From CAZVWV01 sp964631745 (GTDB taxonomy: Bacteria; Bdellovibrionota_C; UBA2361; JBGSMV01), in NCBI GenBank assembly GCA_964631745.1, contig CAZVWV010000009.1, positions 1-47,762 on the forward strand: a DNA stretch of 47,762 bases, written 5' to 3'. The notes under the pieces are model-generated. The model was not told where the DNA came from and made no database searches. It saw nothing but the letters and a program-made list of their open reading frames with translations. How positions within the stretch are numbered: the first letter of the stretch is position 1; the number at the start of each line of letters is the position of its first letter. Of this stretch, positions 27,865-37,179 are shown piece after piece. A program made the translations under genes and the position numbers.

Positions 27865-30540
27865 CTAGTTGGGCAGGCTTTCCTGCGCTACATCCTTAAG
27901 CAAGACTGCTCCTTTGGCTTGGTCGTAAGCGCGGCGGGTATAATTATACGAGTGCCTTGCCATCTGAACTAACGAGAGAACGTCCAAGATAAGCGATACG
28001 TCGCCTGTGGCGGTTACCGCGCATCCGGCAATGCCTTTACCTTGCTCGAACACATCGCCAAGGTTTTTGATAACGCAAGAGCAGGTGCCCAATATGTCGT
28101 CAGCCATCAGTGCAAAGTGTTCGCCGCCCGATTCCACGACGATAAACAAGGCTTCAAATGGGTTCTCACGTTTAGCTGCTAACCCAAATAGGTTTGCCAG
28201 CCGAAAGACCGGCAGATATCTCCCACGAAAGTGAAATGTCTCTCCTGAATCCAGGGTGCGTGTCACCATATCAGGAGTTGGACGCATGAATTCAATTACC
28301 GATAGGGTTGGAATTATGAAGCGTTCGCCACCAACAGCCACTTCGACACCATCCATGATGGCAAGGGTCAGAGGAAGTTCGATAGTAAATACAGATCCAG
28401 CTCCCACCGTCGATTGAATTACTACGCGCCCGCGCATGCTCTCGATGTTACGCTTCACTACATCCATGCCCACTCCGCGCCCCGAAATATCCGTCACCTG
28501 AGCGGCGGTAGAAAATCCAGCTGCAAAAATCAAGTTGAAAACCTCTGACTCTGAGAGTTTCTCGTCAGGGGAGATAATGCCCTTTTCGATGGCTTTCTTA
28601 ATAAGCTTTTCCGGATTTAGCCCGCGGCCGTCATCTTCGATGCGAATATGAATGCTTCCGGCGGCATGGAAAGCTGAAAGCTTTATGGTGCCCGTTTTCG
28701 ATTTGCTAGTTTTGGCGCGTTCCTCTGCGGACTCGATGCCGTGGTCAAGCGCATTACGGATCATATGCATAAGCGGATCAGCTAACTTATCGATGATGGT
28801 GCGATCGAGTTCGGTATCTTCTCCGTCCATTTCGAATTTGATGTCTTTGCCGATCTTCTTAGCAGTGTCCCAAACCAATCGCGACATCTTCTGGAAAAGT
28901 CCCCGTATGGGGATTAATCGCATCGACATGCCGATGTTTTGAAGTTCTCGTGAGAACTTCTCAACTTGATGGGAAATGCGAGCCAGATCTTCATCGTCGG
29001 TCAGGCGCTGTTTGCAAGTTTGGATTAGCATAGACGAGTAAATGCACATCTCGCCGATGGAGTCGATTAGCTGGTCGAGCCGTTGCGTCTCAACTTTTAC
29101 GAATGTCTTAACCTCGAGTTTCTCGCCCGATTTTTGCGCCGAAGCCCTGACTTCATCGCCTTCATCCGCGACTGGTTGTTTGCCGGGCGCTTCTGTAGTT
29201 GGGCTGCTTTGCGGTTTGGTTTCTTGTGCCATATATTTTTCACCCTTTTCGTACTGATTAAGCTTGTGCATATAGTTACGATAAATTTCTGTGCGCTGTA
29301 AGGTAAGGTCACCATTGATGGCCTCTTTAGCTTGTTTGAGCAAGTTACCTTGTAAGTCAACATATGTTAAGAGAAGTTCGGTTAAGGGCTGATCGATTTT
29401 TCGTTTTCCGCTACGGACTTCATCGAGCAGATTTTCGGTTACATGAGAAGATCTATTGATCTCTTCTAATTTGAAGTAAGAAGAGGCGCCTTTGATGGAA
29501 TGTATGGCTCTAAAGAGGCAATCGATTGAATCTTTGTCGTAGTTTCCGCCTGATTCTAGTAGCACACACTCTACGTTTCCTAAGTGCTCTTCCGCTTCAA
29601 CCGCAAATTCAACCAGCAAGTCGGCCTCGCCAGAGATTTTGTAGGGCGCAGAGCTCTCTGAGGAGGCTTGTTCCGGCTCGTCCTCTGCTTCGACCTGGAT
29701 CGTCTGTGTATTGGTGGAACTGAGCGAAGTTTCTCCCATCAATTCCGCCAATAGCGCTAGATTTGCTTCTGGTGGCAATTCTTCGGAAGCAGGCGCGCTT
29801 GGTTTGACAGCCGTGGGGGGCGGGGGCTGATAGTCTGCGGCGATCTGTTTAAATGTCTGCATGAAGCTTTCGCAAGTTTGTGAGGGCGCACATTTCTTTT
29901 CGTACGCCTTCATGCATGTGATTACCCATTCTTTATAAGCTATTAGGGCGTTCAAAATATTTTCGGGGGTCTTGTCGACTAAGATATCTTCGATGTAATG
30001 GGAGCTGCGCTCTATGCCCCGTAAGCCAATTGAGCCCGCATCGCCTTTAATATTGTGAATGTACCCCTTAACATAGGCACGTAGCTCCTCTGCTGCTTCG
30101 CCAGATAGCTTCCCAGCTTCATGCTTGAAACGAGCATCGACCAGAGCGGCTTCGAATTCCTCCATAAGTGTGGAGTGCTTCTCTATGAACTCGATTAGAA
30201 GCTCCGTGTCTAAATTACTGCTCACATCTTCACCGAAGCAAGAAATAGGGTCCATTCCTCCGGAAAAGCGCGCGCTATCCGGAGCTCTGAGGAAGTTTTG
30301 GGCTTGAGAGATGAAATTACTTAGTTCCGTAAGGGCGTTTGGATTGGAGCCAATCTTGAGTTGGTTGAGAACTTGCTCTATGGCATCGCTAAAGGGCGCA
30401 AATTTCGGTAGCGTCGCCGTAATGGTTTTTAAGGCGGTAAGTTTTGCCTCTGCCCCAGTCAGTGCCTTGCCGGTAGTTGCAGGATCCACCATTAGCAGAT
30501 CTAAGGCGAGTTCATTGAGCAATTTTTCAATTCTTTCCAT
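27865..30540 (-). CDS. cheA: CheA chemotaxis histidine kinase with two Hpt domains
   Basis: The kinase that phosphorylates CheY and CheB in response to receptors. It is long at 891 residues. Residues 1-110 are helical and unassigned. A first Hpt-like domain carries H162 (YIHNIKGDAGSIG) and a second carries H347 (AIHSIKGASSYFK). Linker and P3 dimer helices follow (about 470-550), then the ATPase with N box MHMIRNALDHGIE (591-603), EDDGRGL and DISGRGVGMDVV. A CheW-like P5 domain ends the protein. It is the first gene of the minus-strand chemotaxis unit, and the 197-bp gap to the divergent cheW would hold both promoters. Confidence 0.95.
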   Translation of the reverse strand: MERIEKLLNELALDLLMVDPATTGKALTGAEAKLTALKTITATLPKFAPFSDAIEQVLNQLKIGSNPNALTELSNFISQAQNFLRAPDSARFSGGMDPISCFGEDVSSNLDTELLIEFIEKHSTLMEEFEAALVDARFKHEAGKLSGEAAEELRAYVKGYIHNIKGDAGSIGLRGIERSSHYIEDILVDKTPENILNALIAYKEWVITCMKAYEKKCAPSQTCESFMQTFKQIAADYQPPPPTAVKPSAPASEELPPEANLALLAELMGETSLSSTNTQTIQVEAEDEPEQASSESSAPYKISGEADLLVEFAVEAEEHLGNVECVLLESGGNYDKDSIDCLFRAIHSIKGASSYFKLEEINRSSHVTENLLDEVRSGKRKIDQPLTELLLTYVDLQGNLLKQAKEAINGDLTLQRTEIYRNYMHKLNQYEKGEKYMAQETKPQSSPTTEAPGKQPVADEGDEVRASAQKSGEKLEVKTFVKVETQRLDQLIDSIGEMCIYSSMLIQTCKQRLTDDEDLARISHQVEKFSRELQNIGMSMRLIPIRGLFQKMSRLVWDTAKKIGKDIKFEMDGEDTELDRTIIDKLADPLMHMIRNALDHGIESAEERAKTSKSKTGTIKLSAFHAAGSIHIRIEDDGRGLNPEKLIKKAIEKGIISPDEKLSESEVFNLIFAAGFSTAAQVTDISGRGVGMDVVKRNIESMRGRVVIQSTVGAGSVFTIELPLTLAIMDGVEVAVGGERFIIPTLSVIEFMRPTPDMVTRTLDSGETFHFRGRYLPVFRLANLFGLAAKRENPFEALFIVVESGGEHFALMADDILGTCSCVIKNLGDVFEQGKGIAGCAVTATGDVSLILDVLSLVQMARHSYNYTRRAYDQAKGAVLLKDVAQESLPN

Positions 30541-30737
30541 CTTTCTCTCACAAACGGGAACACAACTATCTCTAGCTCATACTTTCGGTAGAATGCCTAA
30601 AAATCTTGCGGTAAAAGTTTAGGTGTTTTTCTTAGGCTCAAGCGATCGCAGCAGTGTTCCGATAGAAAGTCTTAGGGAAGCTTGTGGGATTACTTTTTAA
30701 GCGAAAAATAGCCTATTTTATTATTGGATAACCATCT

Positions 30738-31256
30738 ATGTCTCAGGCGCAAAGTGGACTTGAATCGAGTTTGGGTGGCCAGAAGCATTTGGCTGGAAAG
30801 TATCTCACCTTTATGCTCTCGGAGGAGCAATACGGTTTACGAATCCTAAAGGTGCAGGAGATTATTGGGGTAATGAAGACCACCAGAGTTCCAGGCAGCC
30901 CCCATTACGTTAAAGGGGTCATTAATCTGAGAGGAAAGATCATTCCGGTTGTAGATCTGAGATTAAAATTCGGCTTACCTGAGCTGACCTATGACGATCG
31001 TACCTGCGTGATTGTGGTAGAGGCGGAGCTGGCCGGACGCGGCGTGGCCGTCGGTGTAATTGTCGATACGGTGCTGGAAGTAATAAATTTAGAGTCTGCA
31101 AAAATCGAGCAGTCCCCAAATTATGGAACGAATTTGGATACTAAATTTGTGTTAGGGATGGCGCGTTCGCCCGACAATCGCGTGATCATATTGATTGACG
31201 GGGACCAGGCCCTAAAGGGTGCCGAGGTTGTGGCCGCTGTGCAGATGGGTGCTTAA
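30738..31256 (+). CDS. cheW: CheW coupling protein
   Basis: Couples receptors to CheA at the membrane array. The 172-residue protein is a single CheW domain with GKYLTFMLSEEQYGLRILKV, the receptor-binding VPGSPHYVKGVINLRGKIIP and a C-terminal GMARSPDNRVIILIDGD. A 25-residue N-terminal leader precedes the domain. It is transcribed away from cheA and followed after 32 bp by the receptor gene, with which it forms a unit. Confidence 0.95.
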   Translation: MSQAQSGLESSLGGQKHLAGKYLTFMLSEEQYGLRILKVQEIIGVMKTTRVPGSPHYVKGVINLRGKIIPVVDLRLKFGLPELTYDDRTCVIVVEAELAGRGVAVGVIVDTVLEVINLESAKIEQSPNYGTNLDTKFVLGMARSPDNRVIILIDGDQALKGAEVVAAVQMGA

Positions 31257-31288
31257 TTTAGTTAGTTTTAGTTAGAAGGATTAATGTC

Positions 31289-32941
31289 ATGAAGGTAACT
31301 ATTCAGAAGAAATTAGTAGGAATGAGCCTATTGAACTTGATCTCGGTGCTGATCATCGGCTTACTTAGCTTTTTATCGTTTCAAAAGACCGAGGTTACTT
31401 TAGGAAGAATCGTGGTGGACACGAATCTCCTGCGTGACCAGATGGAAGCCGACATGATGCATGACGCCTTAAGGGGAGATCTCTATGCCTCATTGATGGC
31501 CGCCACACCGGAAGAATTCGCTCAGGCCAAGAAGAATAAAGATGAGCATATTGAACTGTTCAATCAGTCAATCGCAAACGTTCGTGAGCATGCTGCTACG
31601 GGCGAATTGTCCGAAGCTGTAAGCCAGGCGCTGCCGTTTGTAAGGGACTATCTCGACTTCGCACATTCCTCGATTGAGACAGCCATCAGCGATCGCGAAG
31701 CGGGCAAATTGTTAATTCCTCAATTCGAAGAAAAATTTGAAGCTTTGGAATCCCGCATGGCTAAGCTGGGTGATTTGGTTGAAGAGTCTACCAACGAACA
31801 TGGGACCAAAGGCACCGCTGATGTCCACGCAAGCTTGACTTGGGTCGCTATCATTTCGGCAATTTCATTCGGATTGGTGCTAATTGTAGGTATCGGAGTT
31901 TCCAAGAGCATCGTCAATCCCTTGCGCCGCATAATGGATGTGTTGACCAACAACACCGAACAGCTCGAACAGGGAACCGCACATATATCTGCGGCCAGCG
32001 GGTCGTTAGCGGAATCTGCAACCAAGCAAGCGGCGGCACTTGAAGAGACTGCTGCTTCCTTGGAAGAGGTATCCTCGATGTCTCGGCAGAATGCTGATAA
32101 CTCGCAGCAGGGAAGCGCTCTAACGAAAGAGGTGGAGAACGCCTCTCAGAGCGGGGTAATGGCGATGGAGGAGATGTTAACGGCCATCAGCTCCATTAAG
32201 CAAGCCGCGGAGGAAACGGCTGGCATTATAAAAACTATTGACGAGATCGCCTTCCAAACGAATTTATTGGCGCTCAATGCCGCAGTTGAAGCCGCACGCG
32301 CTGGCGATGCTGGAAAAGGGTTCGCGGTTGTGGCAGAAGAGGTGCGGGCCTTGGCGCAACGCAGTGGTACGGCTGCACGCGACACGGCCGAGAAGATCAG
32401 GCGTTCGCGTGAATTGGCGGATAACGGCGTGCGTGTTTCTCAGTCGGTTCGAAATTCGTTGGAGGACATAAAGAATAACGTAGTGAAGTCTGCTGGACTA
32501 ATGCGCGAAATCGCGGCTGCGAGTCAAGAGCAGTCACTGGGAGTTTCCGAAGTCAACAAAGCCGTGAACGATCTGGATAAATTCACGCAGGCGAACTCTG
32601 CCGCCGCGGAAGAGCTCTCTGCCTCCACTAATCAACTTTCCACGCAGGCGAAGTCGATGTCGACCGTCACGCATGACTTGGCCGGAATGGTCTACGGTGA
32701 TTGGAAGAAAAATACTGACATAAAGGATGGGGATTGGGCTTTGGCTTCCACGAAACCAACGGAGGAACCAGCGCCGGTGGTTTCTAAAGCATCTGCGCCG
32801 AGACCCGAAACGGTAATTCTTGAAGAGGCTGCGGAGGAACCAGCATCGGTGCCGGCTGCCAAGATCACAACTTCCAAGCCGATCTCATTGAAGCCCAGTC
32901 AGATTATTCCACTCGATGACGGAGATTATCAGGGATTCTGA
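31289..32941 (+). CDS. methyl-accepting chemotaxis protein
   Basis: A transmembrane receptor of 550 residues. TM1 covers about residues 9-30 (LVGMSLLNLISVLIIGLLSF). A periplasmic four-helix-bundle-like ligand domain of about 150 residues follows, then TM2 (WVAIISAISFGLVLIVGIGV), a HAMP domain and the cytoplasmic coiled coil. The hairpin tip is the universal EIAFQTNLLALNAAVEAARA, followed by GKGFAVVAEEVRALAQRS. A Pro/Ala-rich tail of about 80 residues ends in DYQGF (codons 32924-32938), reminiscent of the NWETF pentapeptide that tethers CheR and CheB. The ligand is not predictable. Confidence 0.95.
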   Translation: MKVTIQKKLVGMSLLNLISVLIIGLLSFLSFQKTEVTLGRIVVDTNLLRDQMEADMMHDALRGDLYASLMAATPEEFAQAKKNKDEHIELFNQSIANVREHAATGELSEAVSQALPFVRDYLDFAHSSIETAISDREAGKLLIPQFEEKFEALESRMAKLGDLVEESTNEHGTKGTADVHASLTWVAIISAISFGLVLIVGIGVSKSIVNPLRRIMDVLTNNTEQLEQGTAHISAASGSLAESATKQAAALEETAASLEEVSSMSRQNADNSQQGSALTKEVENASQSGVMAMEEMLTAISSIKQAAEETAGIIKTIDEIAFQTNLLALNAAVEAARAGDAGKGFAVVAEEVRALAQRSGTAARDTAEKIRRSRELADNGVRVSQSVRNSLEDIKNNVVKSAGLMREIAAASQEQSLGVSEVNKAVNDLDKFTQANSAAAEELSASTNQLSTQAKSMSTVTHDLAGMVYGDWKKNTDIKDGDWALASTKPTEEPAPVVSKASAPRPETVILEEAAEEPASVPAAKITTSKPISLKPSQIIPLDDGDYQGF

Positions 32942-32953
32942 GAACACTCTGCA

Positions 32954-33322
32954 CTAAAGCAGCTTGCCAATATATTCTTCTAGCTCCTGAGCATTTATAG
33001 GTTTTGGGAGAAAGCGCGATGCACCGAGCTGGAGTAGCGAATCGATCTCTTTGGGGCCGATTACTCCGGAGATAACTATTACGGGAAGCTCCTTCATGCG
33101 CTCCTGCCCACGGATAATCTTTAGAAGTTCGCGGCCGTCTAGGCCGGGCATGGCTACGTCGGTGAGTAGTAGCCCGATGTCGGGATTGTCGGCTAATACC
33201 TGCCACGCGGTATCGCCCCTAGAAGCTTGAATGGCTATGCAACCTGAGGTCTCAACCACATTTACAAGAATCTTTCTGGCTATGGGATCGTCTTCGGCAA
33301 TCAGAACTTTCTTACCTTTCAT
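32954..33322 (-). CDS. single-domain response regulator
   Basis: A 122-residue stand-alone receiver. It has the acid cluster in VLIAEDDPIAR, phospho-acceptor D55 (LLLTDVAMPGLDGREL), the Ser switch in VIVISGVIG and Lys in FLPKPI. It is convergent with the receptor gene (12 bp between stops) and lies 41 bp upstream of no co-directional chemotaxis gene. It may act with the CheA here or with another kinase. Confidence 0.9.
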   Translation of the reverse strand: MKGKKVLIAEDDPIARKILVNVVETSGCIAIQASRGDTAWQVLADNPDIGLLLTDVAMPGLDGRELLKIIRGQERMKELPVIVISGVIGPKEIDSLLQLGASRFLPKPINAQELEEYIGKLL

Positions 33323-33363
33323 GCTCTATACGATGCAGAAGATCGCCAAAGGAAGCAAGCTCT

Positions 33364-34638
33364 TTAGTTTAGGGAACGGCGTTTGACGATAATGAACGCC
33401 AAAATTGAGACCGGCCAGCAAAGCACACCCCAGAAAAAAGTTACGGCAGCTCTTCTTAGCAGCGAACCTTTGGTTAAAGCAAAGATATAACCCGCAGAGG
33501 CAGCGATCGAAAAGATGAAGAGGCTGATCACCAAAAACCACCAGGCGGCCTGTTTTATCGCGAAAAGATCGAAGCCGTAAAATCCGCTCTGGCGAAAAGA
33601 GGACAGCAAGTTAGATATTTCTGAAAGCTCTTCGGCTTTCATACCCGAGGATTGGAGATCTTTCAAAAATTCTCGTTCGTCAATCGGCACCAAAAATTTT
33701 TTAAAGAGTCCCTTACTTTCTAGGTTGCTCGCCATAATAAGACGGGAAAAGGCGCTGTCATGTGTGGGAGTGAAAGGCACCCCCGGATATTCTGCCAAGG
33801 CCAGGAAGGAGATCCTTTCTCGCGGAGTCAGAGGCGGCAATGCAAACGGGGACCTCAAAGAGTTTACGGTAGAAATGAAATCGGCACCTTGCAGAAATCG
33901 ATCCCAGCCCGTTAGGGGGAGAATTCGCTTATTGTAATATTCGTTTAAAGCTTGAATTTCAGACCCAATACTTTCTTCATCGATGCTAGAGAGTCGTTGT
34001 CTAAGAGCTTGGGCCTTAAGGAAACGCAGCTCGTAAGATGTGCCGTATAGACGCGCCATCAAAGCTTGGCTTAAGGATGTGGCCTGCTGCGCGACTCCAA
34101 CCAAATTGTAATTTTGGTCAAAGGCCGGACCGCCGCTGCTGCCGGGTGCCGCTTCGACCGTCGTGTCGAGCCATAAAACTGCATCCTGTTTCACGCGTCC
34201 CTGGCTCAGTGCCAGATCCTGACAGCGCGGAAAGCTTAAAAATGAAATATGATCCGGCGTGGCCGATCCGGCCAGTTCAAAGACTCCGGGTTCGAGGGCG
34301 CCAGCTATTACTGCCAGGTCCAACCAGGGAATGTTCAAAACTACTTTGGGCGTCTCCCGCATCGTCAGTGTTTCAAGCGCCGGCGCGCCTAAGGAAGCCG
34401 CTCTTCTTATTACAAGTCCGGGGCACTCGCTCAAGTTGCAAAGTGACTGCACTACGTGTGAAGCGGTCACGAGCCGTCCGTCTCGAAGCAAAAAACCTGA
34501 GGCGCATGCGCTGCCTTTGGAATCGGTCAGTAAGACCACAGAGCGTAGGGCTTGCGGCGAGGGCTTAAACTCAGCCCATAGATCGCGTTGCCAGCCCGAG
34601 AGTAAGAAGGCGATTATAAGAATTAGTCTAATGATCAT
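33364..34638 (-). CDS. exported, membrane-anchored trypsin-like serine protease
   Basis: A 424-residue protein with an N-terminal signal (MIIRLILIIAFLLSGWQ). The chymotrypsin-fold triad is complete: H61 (RLVTASHVVQS), D107 (IPWLDLAVIAG) and S168 (AAPGSSGGPAFDQ). Four cysteines (45, 67, 73, 139) could form disulfides in the periplasm. After a helical region of about 170 residues, two hydrophobic segments follow (WWFLVISLFIFSIAASAGYI and AAVTFFWGVLCWPVSILAFI), with a basic end facing the cytoplasm. There is no PDZ domain, so it is not DegP-like. The function is unknown. It is divergent from gnd across only 49 bp. Confidence 0.82.
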   Translation of the reverse strand: MIIRLILIIAFLLSGWQRDLWAEFKPSPQALRSVVLLTDSKGSACASGFLLRDGRLVTASHVVQSLCNLSECPGLVIRRAASLGAPALETLTMRETPKVVLNIPWLDLAVIAGALEPGVFELAGSATPDHISFLSFPRCQDLALSQGRVKQDAVLWLDTTVEAAPGSSGGPAFDQNYNLVGVAQQATSLSQALMARLYGTSYELRFLKAQALRQRLSSIDEESIGSEIQALNEYYNKRILPLTGWDRFLQGADFISTVNSLRSPFALPPLTPRERISFLALAEYPGVPFTPTHDSAFSRLIMASNLESKGLFKKFLVPIDEREFLKDLQSSGMKAEELSEISNLLSSFRQSGFYGFDLFAIKQAAWWFLVISLFIFSIAASAGYIFALTKGSLLRRAAVTFFWGVLCWPVSILAFIIVKRRSLN

Positions 34639-34687
34639 TGTTTTTGTTTATGTTACGGTATTTTTAACGATTTTTCGAGAGGCGCAA

Positions 34688-36088
34688 ATGCAAAAACCAC
34701 AGGTTGGAATGATAGGGCTGGCGGTTATGGGCTCTAACTTAATACGTAATATCGAAAGCAAGGGTTTTTCGGCCGCTGTCTATAATCGAAACGGTGCCGT
34801 CACCGACGAGTTCATGACAAAATTCGGATCTGGACAGTTCACCTCTTCCCACTCGCTGCAGGAGTTCGTAGCCAGTATGCGAGCTCCGCGTATGGTTTTT
34901 CTAATGATCAAGGCCGGAGCAGCTGTTGATGCGGTCATGGACGAGCTTATTCCGCTTCTTGAAAAGGGGGATGTCCTGATTGATGGTGGTAATTCTTTAT
35001 TTACCGACACCGCCAGGCGTGAAGAGCGCTGTCGGCAGGCTCAACTCAATTTTATCGGTTTAGGCGTTTCGGGCGGAGAAGAAGGAGCGCTTAAAGGTCC
35101 AAGTTTGATGCCCGGCGGACCAAAGCAGGCCTGGGAGCTTGCGGCTCCGCTGTTTGAAAAAATTGCTGCAAAGGTCGAGGGGGAAGCCTGTACCGCTTAC
35201 ATGGGGCCGGGCGGAGCGGGTCATTTTGTAAAGATGGTGCATAACGGCATTGAGTATGGCGATATGCAACTTATCGCTGAAGCCTACGATCTTTTGAGGC
35301 ATGGCGGCTTTGCGCCCCCCGAGTTAGGGGAAATTTTTAGTAGGTGGAATTCCGGGCCGCTTTCGTCTTTTTTGATCGAGGTGACCGCAAAGGTATTTAA
35401 GAAAAAAGATGATTCCGGTCAGGCTTACTTGGTCGATAAGATTTTAGACAAGGCCGGACAGAAAGGCACCGGCAAATGGACTTTGCAGTCGGCTTTGGAC
35501 TTAGGGGTTTCTGTGCCAACTTTGGCTGCGGCTGTGGATGCCAGAATTCTGAGTAGCATGAAGAGCGAGCGAGAGGGGGCCTCTAAGCTTTTCGTAAAGA
35601 CTCTGGGAAGCCTGTCCGCAGGCAGAGATCAACTTGCTAAGTTGGTTGAAGATGCGCTCTATGCCTCAAAGATAATGGCCTACGCTCAAGGCATGGCCTT
35701 ACTTTCGCGGGCGTCGACCGAATGGAATTGGAATCTGCGTTTATCGGAGATAGCGGCGATTTGGAGAGGGGGTTGTATTATTCGCGCACGTTTCCTAAGT
35801 GATATCACGCGCGCTTATCGAAGTAATCCATCCCTTAGCAATCTCTTGTTAGATTCTGGTGTGCAAAAGGCCGTGGGCGAGACTGTGCCTAACCTGAGAA
35901 AGGTGATTGCGCTTGCGGCCGAGGCTGGTGTGCCTGTGCCCGCATTTGGAGCCTCACTGGCGTATTTTGATTCATTTACCACGGCCAGTCTGCCTCAAAA
36001 CTTGACACAGGCTCAGAGAGATTTTTTTGGTGCGCACACTTTTGAGCGCATAGATAAAGCCGGAACCTTTCATGTCGAGTGGGAGTAG
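34688..36088 (+). CDS. gnd: 6-phosphogluconate dehydrogenase, decarboxylating
   Basis: Oxidises 6-phosphogluconate to ribulose-5-phosphate and CO2 with reduction of NADP+, in the pentose phosphate pathway. From ATG 34688 (ribosome site GAGAGG) it has 466 residues, the normal length. The Rossmann motif is VGMIGLAVMGSNLIRNIESK. GGNSLFTDTARR binds substrate, and GAGHFVKMVHNGIEYGDMQL carries the catalytic Lys. The all-helical dimer domain ends in FFGAHTFERIDKAGTFHVEW. A frame extending back to 34259 is an overlap with the protease gene and is not used. It is the first gene of the mur-hut train, eight bases before mraY. Confidence 0.95.
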   Translation: MQKPQVGMIGLAVMGSNLIRNIESKGFSAAVYNRNGAVTDEFMTKFGSGQFTSSHSLQEFVASMRAPRMVFLMIKAGAAVDAVMDELIPLLEKGDVLIDGGNSLFTDTARREERCRQAQLNFIGLGVSGGEEGALKGPSLMPGGPKQAWELAAPLFEKIAAKVEGEACTAYMGPGGAGHFVKMVHNGIEYGDMQLIAEAYDLLRHGGFAPPELGEIFSRWNSGPLSSFLIEVTAKVFKKKDDSGQAYLVDKILDKAGQKGTGKWTLQSALDLGVSVPTLAAAVDARILSSMKSEREGASKLFVKTLGSLSAGRDQLAKLVEDALYASKIMAYAQGMALLSRASTEWNWNLRLSEIAAIWRGGCIIRARFLSDITRAYRSNPSLSNLLLDSGVQKAVGETVPNLRKVIALAAEAGVPVPAFGASLAYFDSFTTASLPQNLTQAQRDFFGAHTFERIDKAGTFHVEWE

Positions 36089-36096
36089 TCCCGACA

Positions 36097-37173
36097 ATGC
36101 TATACCATATTTTCTTGGCGCTTAAGTCTCACTACACCTGGCTGAATGTTTTTCGCTATATAACCTTTAGGGCGATGCTCGCTTTTTTACTGAGCTTTGT
36201 TCTAGTTTTAATTTTTCAACCGATCTTTATTCGCAAGCTAAAGCAGTTGGGATTAAAGGGACAGCCCATTCGTGATGATGGCCCCAAGGAGCATGAAATA
36301 AAGCAAGGCACCCCCACCATGGGTGGTTTGGTAGTGGTCGGGGCGGTCATGTTCAGCGCTCTGATGTTGTGCGATCTGACCAATCTTTATGTTTGGTTAG
36401 TTTTGGTGGTGATGTGTGCCTATGGGGCGATCGGCTTCATGGACGATTGGAAGAAAATAACTCAACAGAACAGCAAGGGGCTCTCCGAGAGACAGAAGTT
36501 GTTGTACCAATCAGGAACGGCTTTGGTCGCGGCGTTGGTGTTGTGGCTTATGGGTTTTTCGACCGTGCTTACGGTGCCATTCTTAAAGGAGATCTCGGTT
36601 AACCTTGGGGTGCTGTTCCTGCTATTTTCGGTTTTGGTGGTTGTGGGCACTTCCAACGCTGTAAACCTTACCGATGGTTTGGACGGTTTGGCTATTGGGC
36701 CAGTTATGACTGTAGCCGCCACTTACGCTATTTTCGCGTATGTTGCCGGTAATTCGAAGATCGCAGAATATCTCTCTGTGAATTACGTGCCTGGAGTGGG
36801 AGAGATCTCAATCATTCTTTCCGCCATCACCGCAGCGGGGCTGGGGTTCCTTTGGTATAATACTTTTCCTGCCTCGGTCTTTATGGGGGACTTAGGAGCG
36901 CTTTCCTTGGGCGGAGTGCTTGGGTTCATCGCCTTGCTAGTGAAGCAGGAGCTAATTCTCGTTATTGCAGGCGGGATTTTCGTACTTGAGGCCATGTCCG
37001 TTATCATTCAGCGCTACTCGTTTAAGATTACCGGGCGGCGAGTCTTCAAAATGGCTCCGATTCATCATCATTATGAACTAAAGGGTTGGGCTGAGCCCAA
37101 GATTATTGTGCGTTTCTGGATCGTCTCAATAGTGTTGGCCTTAATTGCTCTGACTTCCTTGAAACTGCGGTAA
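36097..37173 (+). CDS. mraY: phospho-MurNAc-pentapeptide transferase (lipid I synthase)
   Basis: Transfers phospho-MurNAc-pentapeptide to undecaprenyl phosphate in the inner membrane. From ATG 36097 it has 358 residues and about ten membrane segments. Signatures are FNVF-like WLNVFRYITFRAMLAFLLSF, GTPTMGGLVVV, the Asp pair in GFMDDWKK, NAVNLTDGLDGLAIGP, FMGDLGALSLGGVLGF and the histidine-rich FKMAPIHHHYELKGW. The GTG at 36079 overlaps gnd and gives a poorer N terminus. Genes murE and murF, which usually precede it, are absent here; gnd takes their place. Confidence 0.96.
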   Translation: MLYHIFLALKSHYTWLNVFRYITFRAMLAFLLSFVLVLIFQPIFIRKLKQLGLKGQPIRDDGPKEHEIKQGTPTMGGLVVVGAVMFSALMLCDLTNLYVWLVLVVMCAYGAIGFMDDWKKITQQNSKGLSERQKLLYQSGTALVAALVLWLMGFSTVLTVPFLKEISVNLGVLFLLFSVLVVVGTSNAVNLTDGLDGLAIGPVMTVAATYAIFAYVAGNSKIAEYLSVNYVPGVGEISIILSAITAAGLGFLWYNTFPASVFMGDLGALSLGGVLGFIALLVKQELILVIAGGIFVLEAMSVIIQRYSFKITGRRVFKMAPIHHHYELKGWAEPKIIVRFWIVSIVLALIALTSLKLR

Positions 37174-37179
37174 ATAATT

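Noticed and set aside
34259..34687. 429-bp N-terminal extension of gnd
   Set aside because: It is antisense to the protease gene. ATG 34688 has a good ribosome site and gives the normal 6PGDH N terminus.
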